Source: Lachnospiraceae bacterium
GTDB taxonomy: Bacteria > Bacillota > Clostridia > Lachnospirales > Lachnospiraceae
NCBI GenBank assembly: GCA_009911035.1
Contig: QXWO01000008.1
Location: 1 to 58,988 of the forward strand
Length of the DNA stretch: 58,988 bases
Direction of reading: 5' to 3'
A model generated the notes under the pieces. That model was not told where the DNA came from and did no database searches. It saw only the letters and a list, made by a program, of their open reading frames with translations. Position 1 is the stretch's first letter; each line of letters begins with the position of its first letter. The position numbers and the translations under genes are program-made. Below, in pieces: positions 1 through 8,100 of the stretch.

Positions 1-532
1 TTTCTCCGTCCTCGTAGTACTCCTCATCTTCACAATTTTCCTCGTCGTCAGCCTCGTAATCGTCTTCATCTTCATAATACGTATCGTCTTCCGAATGCAG
101 ATTCCCGTCTATTTCATAAAACTCGTCATCCTCATAGTATTCGTCTCCGTCTGGTTCATAAGCTTCCTCATCTTCATAGTACTCGTCCGCGTCCTGCCCA
201 TCAGCACCATCTTCCTCATAGCAGGCATCCGTTTCCCAATTTTCATCATCCTCATAATCGCCATCTGCTTCCCAGACTTCATCATCTTCGTAATTGCCAT
301 CTGTTTCCCAGGCTTCGTCATCTTCGTAATTGCCATCTGTTTCCCAGGCTTCGTCATCTTCATAATACGCTTCTTCATCCGGACCGCCGCCATTATCCCC
401 GTAATCGTCTTCCTCATCTTCTCCGTAATATTCTTCATCGGATTCATAATCTTCTTCAAACTCCGTCCAGTCAAGTTTCTTTTTACCGGTATTCTTTTTT
501 CCTCTCCGCATTTTTTGCAGCAGTTTACCCAT
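1..532 (-). CDS. Acidic Asp/Glu/Tyr-rich repeat protein, N-terminal part (3' end beyond window)
   Basis: An uninterrupted minus-strand frame of 177 codons runs off the left edge, so only the N-terminus is seen. The ATG at 532 is preceded by GGAGG (543-547) at a 10-base spacing. The first ~22 residues are basic (MGKLLQKMRRGKK...). The rest is almost entirely Asp, Glu, Tyr, Gly and Asn, with many YYED and DDE runs and a 12-residue repeat (EDDEAWETDGNY). No signal peptide or membrane segment is visible in this part, which should be disordered and strongly negative. I do not recognise the family. It could be the disordered N-terminal region of a larger protein. The two other long frames over this DNA are out-of-frame shadows with implausible composition. 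Confidence 0.8.
   Translation of the reverse strand, partial: MGKLLQKMRRGKKNTGKKKLDWTEFEEDYESDEEYYGEDEEDDYGDNGGGPDEEAYYEDDEAWETDGNYEDDEAWETDGNYEDDEVWEADGDYEDDENWETDACYEEDGADGQDADEYYEDEEAYEPDGDEYYEDDEFYEIDGNLHSEDDTYYEDEDDYEADDEENCEDEEYYEDGE
219..362 (-). repeat. 36-bp tandem repeat inside the acidic protein gene
   Basis: Units at 255-290, 291-326 and 327-362 are each 36 bp. The last two differ at a single base, and a more diverged copy occupies 219-254. The unit length keeps the frame and encodes EDDEAWETDGNY-like blocks, so copy-number change would lengthen or shorten the protein without breaking it. Confidence 0.85.
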
Positions 533-603
533 TTATGTAAATCCTCCAAATCAACAATCCTGTTTACAAAAATATTTTTTAAAGGGCTGATATTATCTCC
601 GCT

Positions 604-632
604 ATTATATCATTCCTCTCTAATTTATACAA
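604..632 (-). promoter_or_regulatory. Sigma-A-type promoter for the acidic repeat protein
   Basis: On the minus strand TTGTAT (627-632) and TATAAT (604-609) are separated by exactly 17 bases. They lie about 70 bases upstream of the ATG at 532. Confidence 0.6.
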
Positions 633-745
633 TCATTTTGCATTTTATCCGGAAAAAACGCCCCACTTACCGGAAGAATGTCAGTTAACATAATTTTTTG
701 ATGATTACTGTCACTAAAGTACGGCAAATATTACCATATAAGTTA

Positions 746-777
746 TTGACTTTTTTCGCAGAAAATGTAAATATAAT
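746..777 (+). promoter_or_regulatory. Possible promoter for the zinc-ribbon gene
   Basis: TTGACT (746-751) and TATAAT (772-777) lie upstream of the ATG at 822. The 20-base spacer is longer than usual, so the -35 assignment is weak while the -10 is convincing. Confidence 0.35.
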
Positions 778-821
778 TACAGGTTTTCGATTATGTTTGT
801 TTAAGAAAAGGGGAATTTGAT

Positions 822-1157
822 ATGATGTACATGCATTACTGCAAACAATGTCACCGAATTTTTATGCTGAACGGACATAAGATGATCTGTCCGAAGTGCA
901 GCAAACCACTAACAGAGCTTCAGATCTCATATCTGGATTATGTGGAACTGGATATGTCAGAGCGGGAAGCTTTCAAAAACGCATGCGCAGATGAAGCAAA
1001 ATTGTGCAAGTTGAAAACTACATACCGTATGTATAAGTACAGCAAATGGTACAAAGAACTTCAAGCACAAAACACGGCTAATCTGCCCGTCACAACACTA
1101 CTGGCTTCCATGGCCCAACGCGACACGGATGACTGTGAAATACCCCAGCTCCATTAA
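822..1157 (+). CDS. Small zinc-ribbon protein
   Basis: This 111-residue protein has two CxxC pairs (residues 7-10, CKQC, and 23-26, CPKC) spaced as in a zinc ribbon at the N-terminus. A charged, Tyr- and Lys-rich helical part follows (residues ~35-80), and there is no membrane segment. It is probably a cytoplasmic metal-binding protein; similar short proteins are common in Lachnospiraceae, without an assigned role that I know of. AAGGGGA (808-814) precedes the ATG at 822; a second ATG follows at once. It is a single-gene unit closed by a terminator. Confidence 0.75.
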   Translation: MMYMHYCKQCHRIFMLNGHKMICPKCSKPLTELQISYLDYVELDMSEREAFKNACADEAKLCKLKTTYRMYKYSKWYKELQAQNTANLPVTTLLASMAQRDTDDCEIPQLH

Positions 1158-1170
1158 AAAATGTACCAGA

Positions 1171-1211
1171 ACTGCTGCACACGTGATGCGATCACTGTGC
1201 GGCAGTTTTTT
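1171..1211 (+). terminator. Rho-independent terminator of the zinc-ribbon gene
   Basis: A stem is built from ACTGCTGCAC and GTGCGGCAGT, with an inner GTGAT/ATCAC helix and a GCG loop. It is followed by a run of T ending at 1211, 14 bases after the stop codon. Confidence 0.8.
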
Positions 1212-1257
1212 ATGCAGTAAACCGGGCCCCAAAGCCAAAGCGCCGGATCGCAGAAAT

Positions 1258-1593
1258 TTAACGGTAATACACAAATATACCGCAAAGAATCACTGCCATT
1301 CCCAAAAGCTTCTTTTTCGTGATCTTTTCCTTAAAAAACAAGTAACTTAGCAGCATCACAACTACATAGCCCAGCGATTCCACCACTGGCACATTGGAAA
1401 AATCAAGCCCCCTGTATGCCATAACGGTAATGAACATGGACAGAAACATCATCCCATAGCCACAGATCACGTAAACATTCAGATATTCCTTTATCGGCGA
1501 GCTATAGGTTTTAGCGGCGCTCTTTTTTAAAAGAATCTGTGCAAACGAGGCTACTACCACTGAAAGAATTAAAATAAGCAGATATACGTTCAT
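1258..1593 (-). CDS. Four-helix EamA/SMR-type membrane protein (subunit B)
   Basis: This 111-residue protein has four predicted membrane helices (about 3-22, 37-60, 68-87, 93-110), the size and pattern of half an EamA transporter or an SMR protein. It overlaps the preceding gene by 4 bases, so the two are translationally coupled and probably form a heterodimer. Pairs of this size, such as ArnE/ArnF, are known to flip lipid-linked sugars, which would suit the polymer genes around it. Drug or guanidinium export, the other SMR role, cannot be excluded from sequence. Confidence 0.7.
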   Translation of the reverse strand: MNVYLLILILSVVVASFAQILLKKSAAKTYSSPIKEYLNVYVICGYGMMFLSMFITVMAYRGLDFSNVPVVESLGYVVVMLLSYLFFKEKITKKKLLGMAVILCGIFVYYR

Positions 1594-1949
1594 GATTCTT
1601 TTCCCTCCTCACTGTTTAATATAAAAATGCCCGCCATTACCAGCAGAATTCCTGCCACCTTAAAAACGGTAATCTTTTCATGGAAAATAAATATCCCCCA
1701 TACAAGGGCCCAGATAAGTGTAACGGCTTTATTCGCATAGGCCACGGACAACTCAAACTTTTTAATTACCTGCTGCCATATCAGCGCATAGATTCCCAAG
1801 ATCAGAACATCCAGCCCATAAAAAAGGATAAATTCAAGACTAAACAGTTCCTTCCCCGATGCAAATTTTGAAACCACGCTGGAGGCGCTGTATATAAGAA
1901 ATACTGCCTGGAGCATAAGGATATCTTTCCATCTGACATTTTTTTTCAT
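1590..1949 (-). CDS. Four-helix EamA/SMR-type membrane protein (subunit A)
   Basis: This 119-residue protein has four membrane helices (about 10-28, 40-60, 73-90, 95-112) with short loops and a charged C-terminal tail. It is first in a two-gene leftward operon with its 111-residue partner. GGGAGAG lies about 10 bases before the ATG at 1949. The YANKAVTLIWALVWG segment and following glycine-rich helix look like an EamA repeat. Expected role: one half of a small-molecule or lipid-linked sugar transporter in the cytoplasmic membrane (inference from size, pairing and neighbours). Confidence 0.7.
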   Translation of the reverse strand: MKKNVRWKDILMLQAVFLIYSASSVVSKFASGKELFSLEFILFYGLDVLILGIYALIWQQVIKKFELSVAYANKAVTLIWALVWGIFIFHEKITVFKVAGILLVMAGIFILNSEEGKES

Positions 1950-2192
1950 AATAAAGTTTCTCTCCCATACGCAAAATTTATCACTATTCTATCATACAGC
2001 CAGACAGGTGTATATTAAATTTTTATGAATATATGGATTTTTTATCCAAATAATAGTAAAATAACAATTACTGTTCATGCAAGAATATGATTCTGCGGTG
2101 TCCCCCTCCAGCAGGCCGTAACTTCTAAATCAGGGACATTGGACATGGACAGTATCAGATAACAAATAATTGTTATGTAAAAGGAGATTTAT

Positions 2193-3173
2193 ATGAAACA
2201 CAGGAAAAATTTTCGGGTAAATCTGCATATTATTTTAATTGCTGCCATTGTTCTGATCGCAGTGGTGGCCGTTTACAGGCTTTACCGTTGGAACAAAGGG
2301 ACCCCCCTTGATACAGATACGAGCGATGTGGACCCTTCCGAATTCGATGTGGAAACCCTCGACATGATTCTTCCCATGGATGCTTCCCTTCTGGCAGGCC
2401 GGGAAGATGACGGCGTCACCACGATTTTATGTCTGGGGAACAATCCCTTCTCGGATGACCGGGGGGATACCGGACTGGCTTCCCAGATTGCCTCAAAAAC
2501 CGGGGCTAAAGTATATGACTGCGCTTTCCCGGACTCCTCTGCAGCCTGTAAATACCCCATGTACAACCCCGAATATACCAAAGACCATTTTAACCTTTAT
2601 TATGTGGTGGAATGTTTCCGCAACAATGAATTTACCGCCATTTCTTCTATCGCTTCAGACGAGGCCGACCCCAGATATGCGGAATCCGTGGAGGTAATGA
2701 AAACTGTGGATATGAGTAAGGTGGACGTCATTCTGATTATGTATGACAGCACGGATTACAATGTTGGGACTCCCTCCGACAACCCCGACAACCCTTACGA
2801 TGTCACTGCCTTTACGGGAGGGCTTAGGACAACCCTCAACAATATTAAAAGCACATGGCCCTACATCCGTATTTTCGTGATGTCCCCCACTTACGCACAG
2901 CATTTGGACGAAGACGGGAACCTTCAAAACGGCACCACCACCGATTTGGGTAATGGCACCCTTAACCACTATCTGGTTAAAGAATCCGGTGCTGCCATGG
3001 ACTGCGGCGTATCCTTCATAGACAATTATTATGGCACCATTAACGAGGATAATTATAAAGAATATATGAAAGATCATATGAGATATAATGAAAAAGGAAG
3101 GGAAAAGCTGGCAGAGCGGATTGCGGATATCATCAATAACCGGATGGGAGTTGTGAATTCCACAGCGGAATAA
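2193..3173 (+). CDS. Membrane-anchored SGNH/GDSL-like protein lacking the catalytic residues
   Basis: This 326-residue protein has one N-terminal membrane anchor (~12-30) and an extracellular SGNH-like domain. It aligns by eye over most of its length with the intact SGNH lipoprotein encoded at 33058-34170 (shared SPTYAQ, GNGTL and EKGR segments). The catalytic blocks are changed: the GDS block reads GNN (82-84), the GxND block reads DSTD, and the DxxH block reads DHMR (294-297). It is therefore probably a pseudoenzyme, or uses different chemistry, perhaps binding a glycan or partner. AAAGGAG precedes the ATG at 2193. It is a single gene facing the leftward operon. Confidence 0.7.
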   Translation: MKHRKNFRVNLHIILIAAIVLIAVVAVYRLYRWNKGTPLDTDTSDVDPSEFDVETLDMILPMDASLLAGREDDGVTTILCLGNNPFSDDRGDTGLASQIASKTGAKVYDCAFPDSSAACKYPMYNPEYTKDHFNLYYVVECFRNNEFTAISSIASDEADPRYAESVEVMKTVDMSKVDVILIMYDSTDYNVGTPSDNPDNPYDVTAFTGGLRTTLNNIKSTWPYIRIFVMSPTYAQHLDEDGNLQNGTTTDLGNGTLNHYLVKESGAAMDCGVSFIDNYYGTINEDNYKEYMKDHMRYNEKGREKLAERIADIINNRMGVVNSTAE

Positions 3174-3190
3174 ACGCTGCCTCAACAAAC

Positions 3191-3222
3191 GCTGCCACGC
3201 TCTGCGAGCCAGCTTATTGTAA
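3191..3222 (+). repeat. Dispersed 32-bp hairpin repeat, copy A
   Basis: This is one copy of an intergenic element that starts GCTGCCACGCT and ends CCAGCTTATTGTAA. Other copies lie at 27262-27293 (reversed) and 48437-48468. The first ~23 bases can fold into a hairpin. It lies between two convergent genes. Confidence 0.65.
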
Positions 3223-3227
3223 TAAAA

Positions 3228-3266
3228 ATATCTGTGTAAGATGCGTTATGGGTCTTGCACAGATAT
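3228..3266 (-). terminator. Terminator of the leftward CotH/MBOAT operon
   Basis: ATATCTGTG and CACAGATAT form a 9-bp perfect stem, extended by AAGA/TCTT. In the leftward direction it is followed by a T-rich tract (TTTTTATTA). It lies 18 bases beyond the stop of the SGNH gene at 3284. Confidence 0.7.
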
Positions 3267-3283
3267 AAAAATAATTCTTTCCA

Positions 3284-4405
3284 TCACTTCCGCGATAAAA
3301 GTTCCTCAAAATCAAATTTTTCCACAATTTCCCTCATGTGCGCCAGATACTCGTCAATCCCCTTTCCCTCTTGTCCTTCTTTGGGAAGTCGGAATTTTTT
3401 TGCGGCAAAGCACTCTGTCATGTAGCGGTTGTATCTGGGGTGATAGTGGCTGTAGTCGGCATAGTTATTTAAATCACAGATAATTTCTTCCTGATCAGGG
3501 AAAAAGTAAACTTCCACATTTTCATAAGCATTCAAACGGTTTGCAATGTATCTGTATACTTCCATGGTGGCCTCTAAATGGTTTTCCTTTAAAACATCAT
3601 TCCAGAACAAAATACTGTAAGGCGGGAAAAACACGATAAATTCTGTTTCCGGGTTTGCCTCTATATAAGGGCAGATATTCACATCCAGATTTCTTGCTGC
3701 TGCCCCGGTATACGCCTGTGGATCCGTCTCCTTTTCCACCTGGTCAGGGGAAGTATAATTGTGCAGCACCCACTCCTCGCTGTAGTATTCCTCTGTCCAC
3801 CAGCTTGCATATACATTGGACAGGTCAGTAGGGTCCGGGTCCGCCATGGGGCGCAGGATATAGTTGAGCAGCACATCCTTGTTGAGCACATATTTTATAT
3901 CATTAAAAATATTATCATCATACAAATACTCTGGTATTGGATACTTCGTCTCCCCAACGCCCCCTGTATAAGTGATCACATCCACCCCCAAAAATACTTT
4001 TTTTATCTTTTCCCCGTCTTTCTTGTTCCTGCTGTCAAACATAATATCCATAATGTTGGACTGGTCTTTGGGAAAAGCGCCGCTGTAGCTTAATTTGATG
4101 GTATTCAGTCCCATAAGTTCATTAAACCAGTCTGTCTGGAAGTTCACCGTCATGGAGGAGCCTAAGATCACGCTGTCATAATCCATATGCGCTGCCATAC
4201 CCGGATTCTGGGACAATTGGTTATCCACCAGATAGGGAAAACCCGGTAAGGGGCTGTGGTAATGGAAAAAGGGGTCTACATACACCACAAGGGCAGCAAT
4301 GCCGGCGGCTGCCGCTATGGTCAGAACAAGGAATCCCATCACGGCACGTTTAAAGGGATTCCCCTTTTTATACTGTTTTTCCCCCTGCACATTCTTTTCC
4401 TTCAT
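3284..4405 (-). CDS. DltD/AlgX-like SGNH protein, partner of the MBOAT acyltransferase
   Basis: This 373-residue protein has an N-terminal membrane anchor (~20-42) and an extracellular SGNH-fold domain. The nucleophile block is GSS (82-84) and the acid-base pair is DYSH (317-320). Such proteins receive an acyl group passed across the membrane by an AlgI/DltB-type MBOAT and transfer it to a surface polymer. It directly follows the MBOAT gene and is last in the operon. I chose the ATG at 4405 because GGAGG (4411-4415) sits 5 bases upstream; the frame is open 11 codons further without a good RBS. Substrate unknown. Confidence 0.75.
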   Translation of the reverse strand: MKEKNVQGEKQYKKGNPFKRAVMGFLVLTIAAAAGIAALVVYVDPFFHYHSPLPGFPYLVDNQLSQNPGMAAHMDYDSVILGSSMTVNFQTDWFNELMGLNTIKLSYSGAFPKDQSNIMDIMFDSRNKKDGEKIKKVFLGVDVITYTGGVGETKYPIPEYLYDDNIFNDIKYVLNKDVLLNYILRPMADPDPTDLSNVYASWWTEEYYSEEWVLHNYTSPDQVEKETDPQAYTGAAARNLDVNICPYIEANPETEFIVFFPPYSILFWNDVLKENHLEATMEVYRYIANRLNAYENVEVYFFPDQEEIICDLNNYADYSHYHPRYNRYMTECFAAKKFRLPKEGQEGKGIDEYLAHMREIVEKFDFEELLSRK

Positions 4406-4546
4406 CCTAACCTCCATCATCCTGCCTGGCAGCATCACAAATTCTGTCAGAGAATGCCTGTTTTAAGGCTTTTCCAAGTGTGAAGTTTCGCTGTTCTTAT
4501 GGGGTGTCTTTTGACGCCTTAGAACTTTCTTCACAGGAATCTCCCG

Positions 4547-6058
4547 TCAGAAATTGACATACAAAAACGAACTGACCTGCGAAAAAGAAAGTATGCTCCA
4601 CACAAACAAAAAAGCCATAACCGCCGTGTTTACTGCATCAGGCTTCACAGTCCTTACATACTCTGCCGCATTCTTTCCGAAAAACACTGTAAGAAGCAAA
4701 ATTACAAGTATCAGCACCATGAGAATATAGTGTGCATACGGCCAGCCGTCCAGCCCAAGCACCTTGATCACATACCAGAATTCATCCAAATTAAAACACC
4801 CTGCCAGCTCCCAGTTAATTTTCCCAAAAGAACAGCGCAGAATGGTCTTTATCATTCCAACTGCCTCTTTTACGGAAGGCGCCCGGAAAAATATCCATGC
4901 GGCACTTACATACAAAAACGTCAGCAGTACGCCTGCCCCATGTCCTGCTTTTGGGACAAGTCCTGTCTTTGTCCTGCTGCCTTTAAGATCCATCCAAATC
5001 CTTGTCAATATATCCAGCACGCCATGCATCAGCCCCCATACAAGGAACTGCCATCCTGCGCCGTGCCAGATGCCGCTTACCAGAAACACAATCAGACAGT
5101 TGAGATAGGTCCGGGCCTTTCCCCTCCTGCTTCCTCCCAGCGGAATATACAAATATTTCGTAAAAAACCCTGTGAGAGTCATGTGCCATCTTTTCCAGAA
5201 TTCCAGTATATTAGATGCTTTATAGGGGGAATGAAAGTTTAAGGGAAGGACTATCCCAAACATGCCCGCAATTCCCATTGCCATGTCACAGTATCCGCTA
5301 AAATCAAAATAAAGCTGGAGTGTATAGGCAAGCATCACAATCAGTCCGTCCCCGGAATTCAAAGCTCCGGGATTGGCATAACCGAAATCTACCGCTTTCC
5401 CCAGCGTATCCGCAATCAGTACCTTTTTAAACAGGCCCAGCACAAACAGATACAGGTTCCGGTAAACCTGCTCCCAGTCCGCCTTTTGCCAGCTTTTCTG
5501 AAACTGGGGCAGTATTTCCCCGGGCATGGCAATGGGTCCTTGTATCATCTTCGGAAAAAAGCTCACATACAGACCGTAAGAAAGAGCGCTCACCTGTTTC
5601 AGGTTCCCCCTGTAGGCTTCTATCAGAAAGGCAGTCTGGGTAAATGTATAAAAGCTGACTCCCAGCGGAACAAAATTTCCTGTACCCAGATATTTAAAAA
5701 AGATAAGCGCCCCCAGATTCACCGCCAGCCCTGCTAAAAGAGCTGCCTTTTTCGTTCTGTGATCCGGCATCCTGCCAGACCTGCCTGCCTGCTTATGCAC
5801 TGATCCGGGACTGTTTCCGCTCCTCTCCATCTGGCGGTACAGCACATAGTTCACTGCCATACTGCCTAATAGCACAGGAAGATACTCTGGGTGGAAACAG
5901 CCGTAAAAGATGAAAGATACACCCAGCAGATACAGCACCCTTAAAGCAGATGCATAAATCCCTCTCCGGAAAGTTGTCCCGATCCTTTGGCAGATACCGT
6001 ACCCGGCCAGTGCCAGCGGGAAAAATAAAAATAGGAACCCGTAAGAATTAAACAGCAT
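4547..6058 (-). CDS. MBOAT family O-acyltransferase (AlgI/DltB type)
   Basis: This 503-residue polytopic membrane protein has the family signature blocks: FHSPYKASNILEFWKRWH near 275-292, YLYIPLGG (303-310), and the catalytic-region SGIWHGAGWQF with His332 plus a second conserved His345. It is expected to move acyl (often acetyl) groups from a cytoplasmic donor across the membrane to its SGNH partner, encoded next at 3284. The stop of the upstream gene and this ATG share one base (TAATG), so they are co-translated. This is one of three MBOAT genes in the window. The polymer acylated cannot be read from the sequence. Confidence 0.85.
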   Translation of the reverse strand: MLFNSYGFLFLFFPLALAGYGICQRIGTTFRRGIYASALRVLYLLGVSFIFYGCFHPEYLPVLLGSMAVNYVLYRQMERSGNSPGSVHKQAGRSGRMPDHRTKKAALLAGLAVNLGALIFFKYLGTGNFVPLGVSFYTFTQTAFLIEAYRGNLKQVSALSYGLYVSFFPKMIQGPIAMPGEILPQFQKSWQKADWEQVYRNLYLFVLGLFKKVLIADTLGKAVDFGYANPGALNSGDGLIVMLAYTLQLYFDFSGYCDMAMGIAGMFGIVLPLNFHSPYKASNILEFWKRWHMTLTGFFTKYLYIPLGGSRRGKARTYLNCLIVFLVSGIWHGAGWQFLVWGLMHGVLDILTRIWMDLKGSRTKTGLVPKAGHGAGVLLTFLYVSAAWIFFRAPSVKEAVGMIKTILRCSFGKINWELAGCFNLDEFWYVIKVLGLDGWPYAHYILMVLILVILLLTVFFGKNAAEYVRTVKPDAVNTAVMAFLFVWSILSFSQVSSFLYVNF

Positions 6059-6861
6059 TATTCTTCATCCTCATAATACTTCTGCCACCCTTCCACTGTC
6101 TGGGCCGTGACCGGGTCCTCATAAATCAGGTAACCGTCAATTTCATCTACCAGTGTAAGACCACAGGCTTCCGGAGCCTGATCCGTCTGCCTGCTCTGGT
6201 GCATGACAATATACTGACAGTAGTCGGCCCTGACCGCTTCCAGCAGCTTTTCCATCTCCACCACTTCGGTCTTTTCCATCGCCTCATAAACCGCATTGTA
6301 ATAGTCCCACCGCTCCACCAGCATTTCCCTTCCATAGGGCATGTTGATGGCCGCATCGTACTGCCTGACGAAATGAATCAGCTCCGGCGGCATCACCGCC
6401 GACACCCTTGCATCAGGATTTTCAGGCCGTATGCGGTCACAGATTTTGATAACCGTGTCAGGAATATGGTACAAATTTTCCGCCTTGGAAATATAACCGC
6501 TCTGATAAACGAATGTCCCACATAATATAATCAGGGCGGCGCTGACCATAAGCCCGGCTTTTTTATATTTTTCAAATAGACGGCAGAGTCCGTAAACGGC
6601 AATTACCCCCATGGGAATCGTCCACAGGATGCGGTAATAGGTTTCGCCATCCAGCCCCGCGGCCACAAATGCCTTTCTGCTCATGGGAAAAAGAAACAGC
6701 ACAAGGATAATGACCGGCGCATAAACCAGCAGTACCCGCACCCTGCTGTCCTTTTCTTTTACCAGAAGATACCCCCATGCCAGAAGGGTGAGCAGAAATA
6801 GGAATTTCAGCCCCGTATATAACTTGAATATCACCAGACTTTCCATAAATATTCCAAACAT
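6058..6861 (-). CDS. Membrane protein with C-terminal extracellular domain, probable partner of the DUF6077 protein
   Basis: This 267-residue protein has about four membrane helices in the first ~125 residues (15-32, 43-60, 80-98, 105-123), then a soluble domain with no hydrophobic stretch, probably outside the cell. A YYRILWTIPMG segment (~75-85) lies at a membrane boundary. It sits between the DUF6077 gene and the MBOAT gene. Its architecture resembles the C-terminal half of GT-C enzymes (helices plus outer domain), so it may complete the 390-residue DUF6077 protein upstream as a split GT-C-like pair (inference). GGAGG lies 6 bases before the ATG at 6861. Confidence 0.6.
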   Translation of the reverse strand: MFGIFMESLVIFKLYTGLKFLFLLTLLAWGYLLVKEKDSRVRVLLVYAPVIILVLFLFPMSRKAFVAAGLDGETYYRILWTIPMGVIAVYGLCRLFEKYKKAGLMVSAALIILCGTFVYQSGYISKAENLYHIPDTVIKICDRIRPENPDARVSAVMPPELIHFVRQYDAAINMPYGREMLVERWDYYNAVYEAMEKTEVVEMEKLLEAVRADYCQYIVMHQSRQTDQAPEACGLTLVDEIDGYLIYEDPVTAQTVEGWQKYYEDEE

Positions 6862-6927
6862 CGTCTTCCTCCGTCTTCCTGTACGTCATCCTTTAGCTTC
6901 AAGCCCCTTTGCCAAACTCCCTGCTCC

Positions 6928-8100
6928 TTAAACCGGAAGGACCAGCAGTCCGTGAGTCAGCGCCACATAAAGCAGTACATAGATACCGCCGGGTATGCAG
7001 GCCAGCCCTGCCTTGACCAGCACGACAAAGCTTCTTTCCCTGAAAGCAAACAAAAGGCCAAAGCCCGCTGTCATCAGACAGCTAAGCAGTATTGCAAGAG
7101 AGCTGCTTGCCCCGCCTGCAAAATTCAGACAGGCCAGAAGCAGCCAAAGCCCTGTATTTTTACTCTTTTCCTCCACACCGCCATATATATCTGACGCCCT
7201 GCGCACTTCCCCGTACTTGATTCTGCCCAGCCCGTCTCCCTCTTTTGAGGGTTCAGCATTGCTTAAAAATATCCAGATAACCGCCGGTATGACGAAATTT
7301 CCTGCAAAAGACTTCCCCTGCCATGTTCTTGTTAGGAAAAAAGTCTCCGTGGTAAAAAGGGAAACGTACCCGAACATCTGCCAAAGGGCCATCAGCGCCA
7401 TAAACATGGGAAGGCTCTCCCTTTTTTTCCAAAAAAGCTCCTTTCCGATCTGGTAATACAGAATGTAAGTCATGGGAATCAGCACCAGCGGAACAAAGCT
7501 GTGGCTGACTATGGTGGCATGGACACCGCTCATACTGCCCGCATAAGCTTCCCAGATGGGAAACAGGGCCAGTGCATGGCGCACGTCTAAAGCCGCACTC
7601 CTTCCTGTGTAAGGGTTGACCCGGTACAGGGTATCCACCTGCTGGGCAATCACTCCCTGCACCCCGTAGTATGCATCGTCCCCGTCAAAGGATGCCCGCG
7701 TAAAAGCCATATATAGCTGAAATCCTACCAGCCCAATGAACATAAGCCACATGATTTTTTCTTCCAGCGAGGTATCCCAGATGGCTGATGTCATTGAAAA
7801 ATTAAGCCTGTGTCCGTTTTTCCCCATCCACCGGACAGTCAGAACCCCCAAAAGCGCAAATAAGATAATCACAGGCGTAAAGCACTTGATGAATATAGTA
7901 AATCCATTGTACACCACCAGCAGCACCACAGGTATGCCAATCAGCTCCAGCAGGGTAAACATCAGAATATAACCAGACACAAGAGCAGTCCCCGGTGTCC
8001 GCAGTTTCCGCTTAAGACAGGGCATAACGACAAGCCCCATACAGAAAGGCACAGCCACCAGCCATAACAGCAAACCAAATATTTTCCATACAGTCATCAT
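6928..8100 (-). CDS. DUF6077 domain membrane protein
   Basis: This 390-residue protein has about ten membrane helices. An acidic FDGDDAYYG motif lies in a loop after the fourth helix (~residue 138), matching the DUF6077 family as I know it. An acidic motif in the first large outer loop is also the hallmark of GT-C glycosyltransferases that use polyprenyl-phosphate sugars, so a transferase role is plausible but unproven. The ATG overlaps the stop of the upstream GT39-like gene by 4 bases. A GGGGA RBS lies within the end of that gene. Confidence 0.65.
   Translation of the reverse strand: MMTVWKIFGLLLWLVAVPFCMGLVVMPCLKRKLRTPGTALVSGYILMFTLLELIGIPVVLLVVYNGFTIFIKCFTPVIILFALLGVLTVRWMGKNGHRLNFSMTSAIWDTSLEEKIMWLMFIGLVGFQLYMAFTRASFDGDDAYYGVQGVIAQQVDTLYRVNPYTGRSAALDVRHALALFPIWEAYAGSMSGVHATIVSHSFVPLVLIPMTYILYYQIGKELFWKKRESLPMFMALMALWQMFGYVSLFTTETFFLTRTWQGKSFAGNFVIPAVIWIFLSNAEPSKEGDGLGRIKYGEVRRASDIYGGVEEKSKNTGLWLLLACLNFAGGASSSLAILLSCLMTAGFGLLFAFRERSFVVLVKAGLACIPGGIYVLLYVALTHGLLVLPV

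Noticed and set aside
219-362. 36-bp repeats of CRISPR-like length
   Set aside because: The units are directly adjacent with no spacers and lie in frame inside a coding sequence, so they are a coding tandem repeat.
95-688. 197-residue hydrophobic, repetitive plus-strand frame (repeated IFVIAICFPGF)
   Set aside because: It is the out-of-frame complement of the acidic repeat gene on the minus strand, has no RBS, and its hydrophobic look comes from the reversed GAT/GAA codons.
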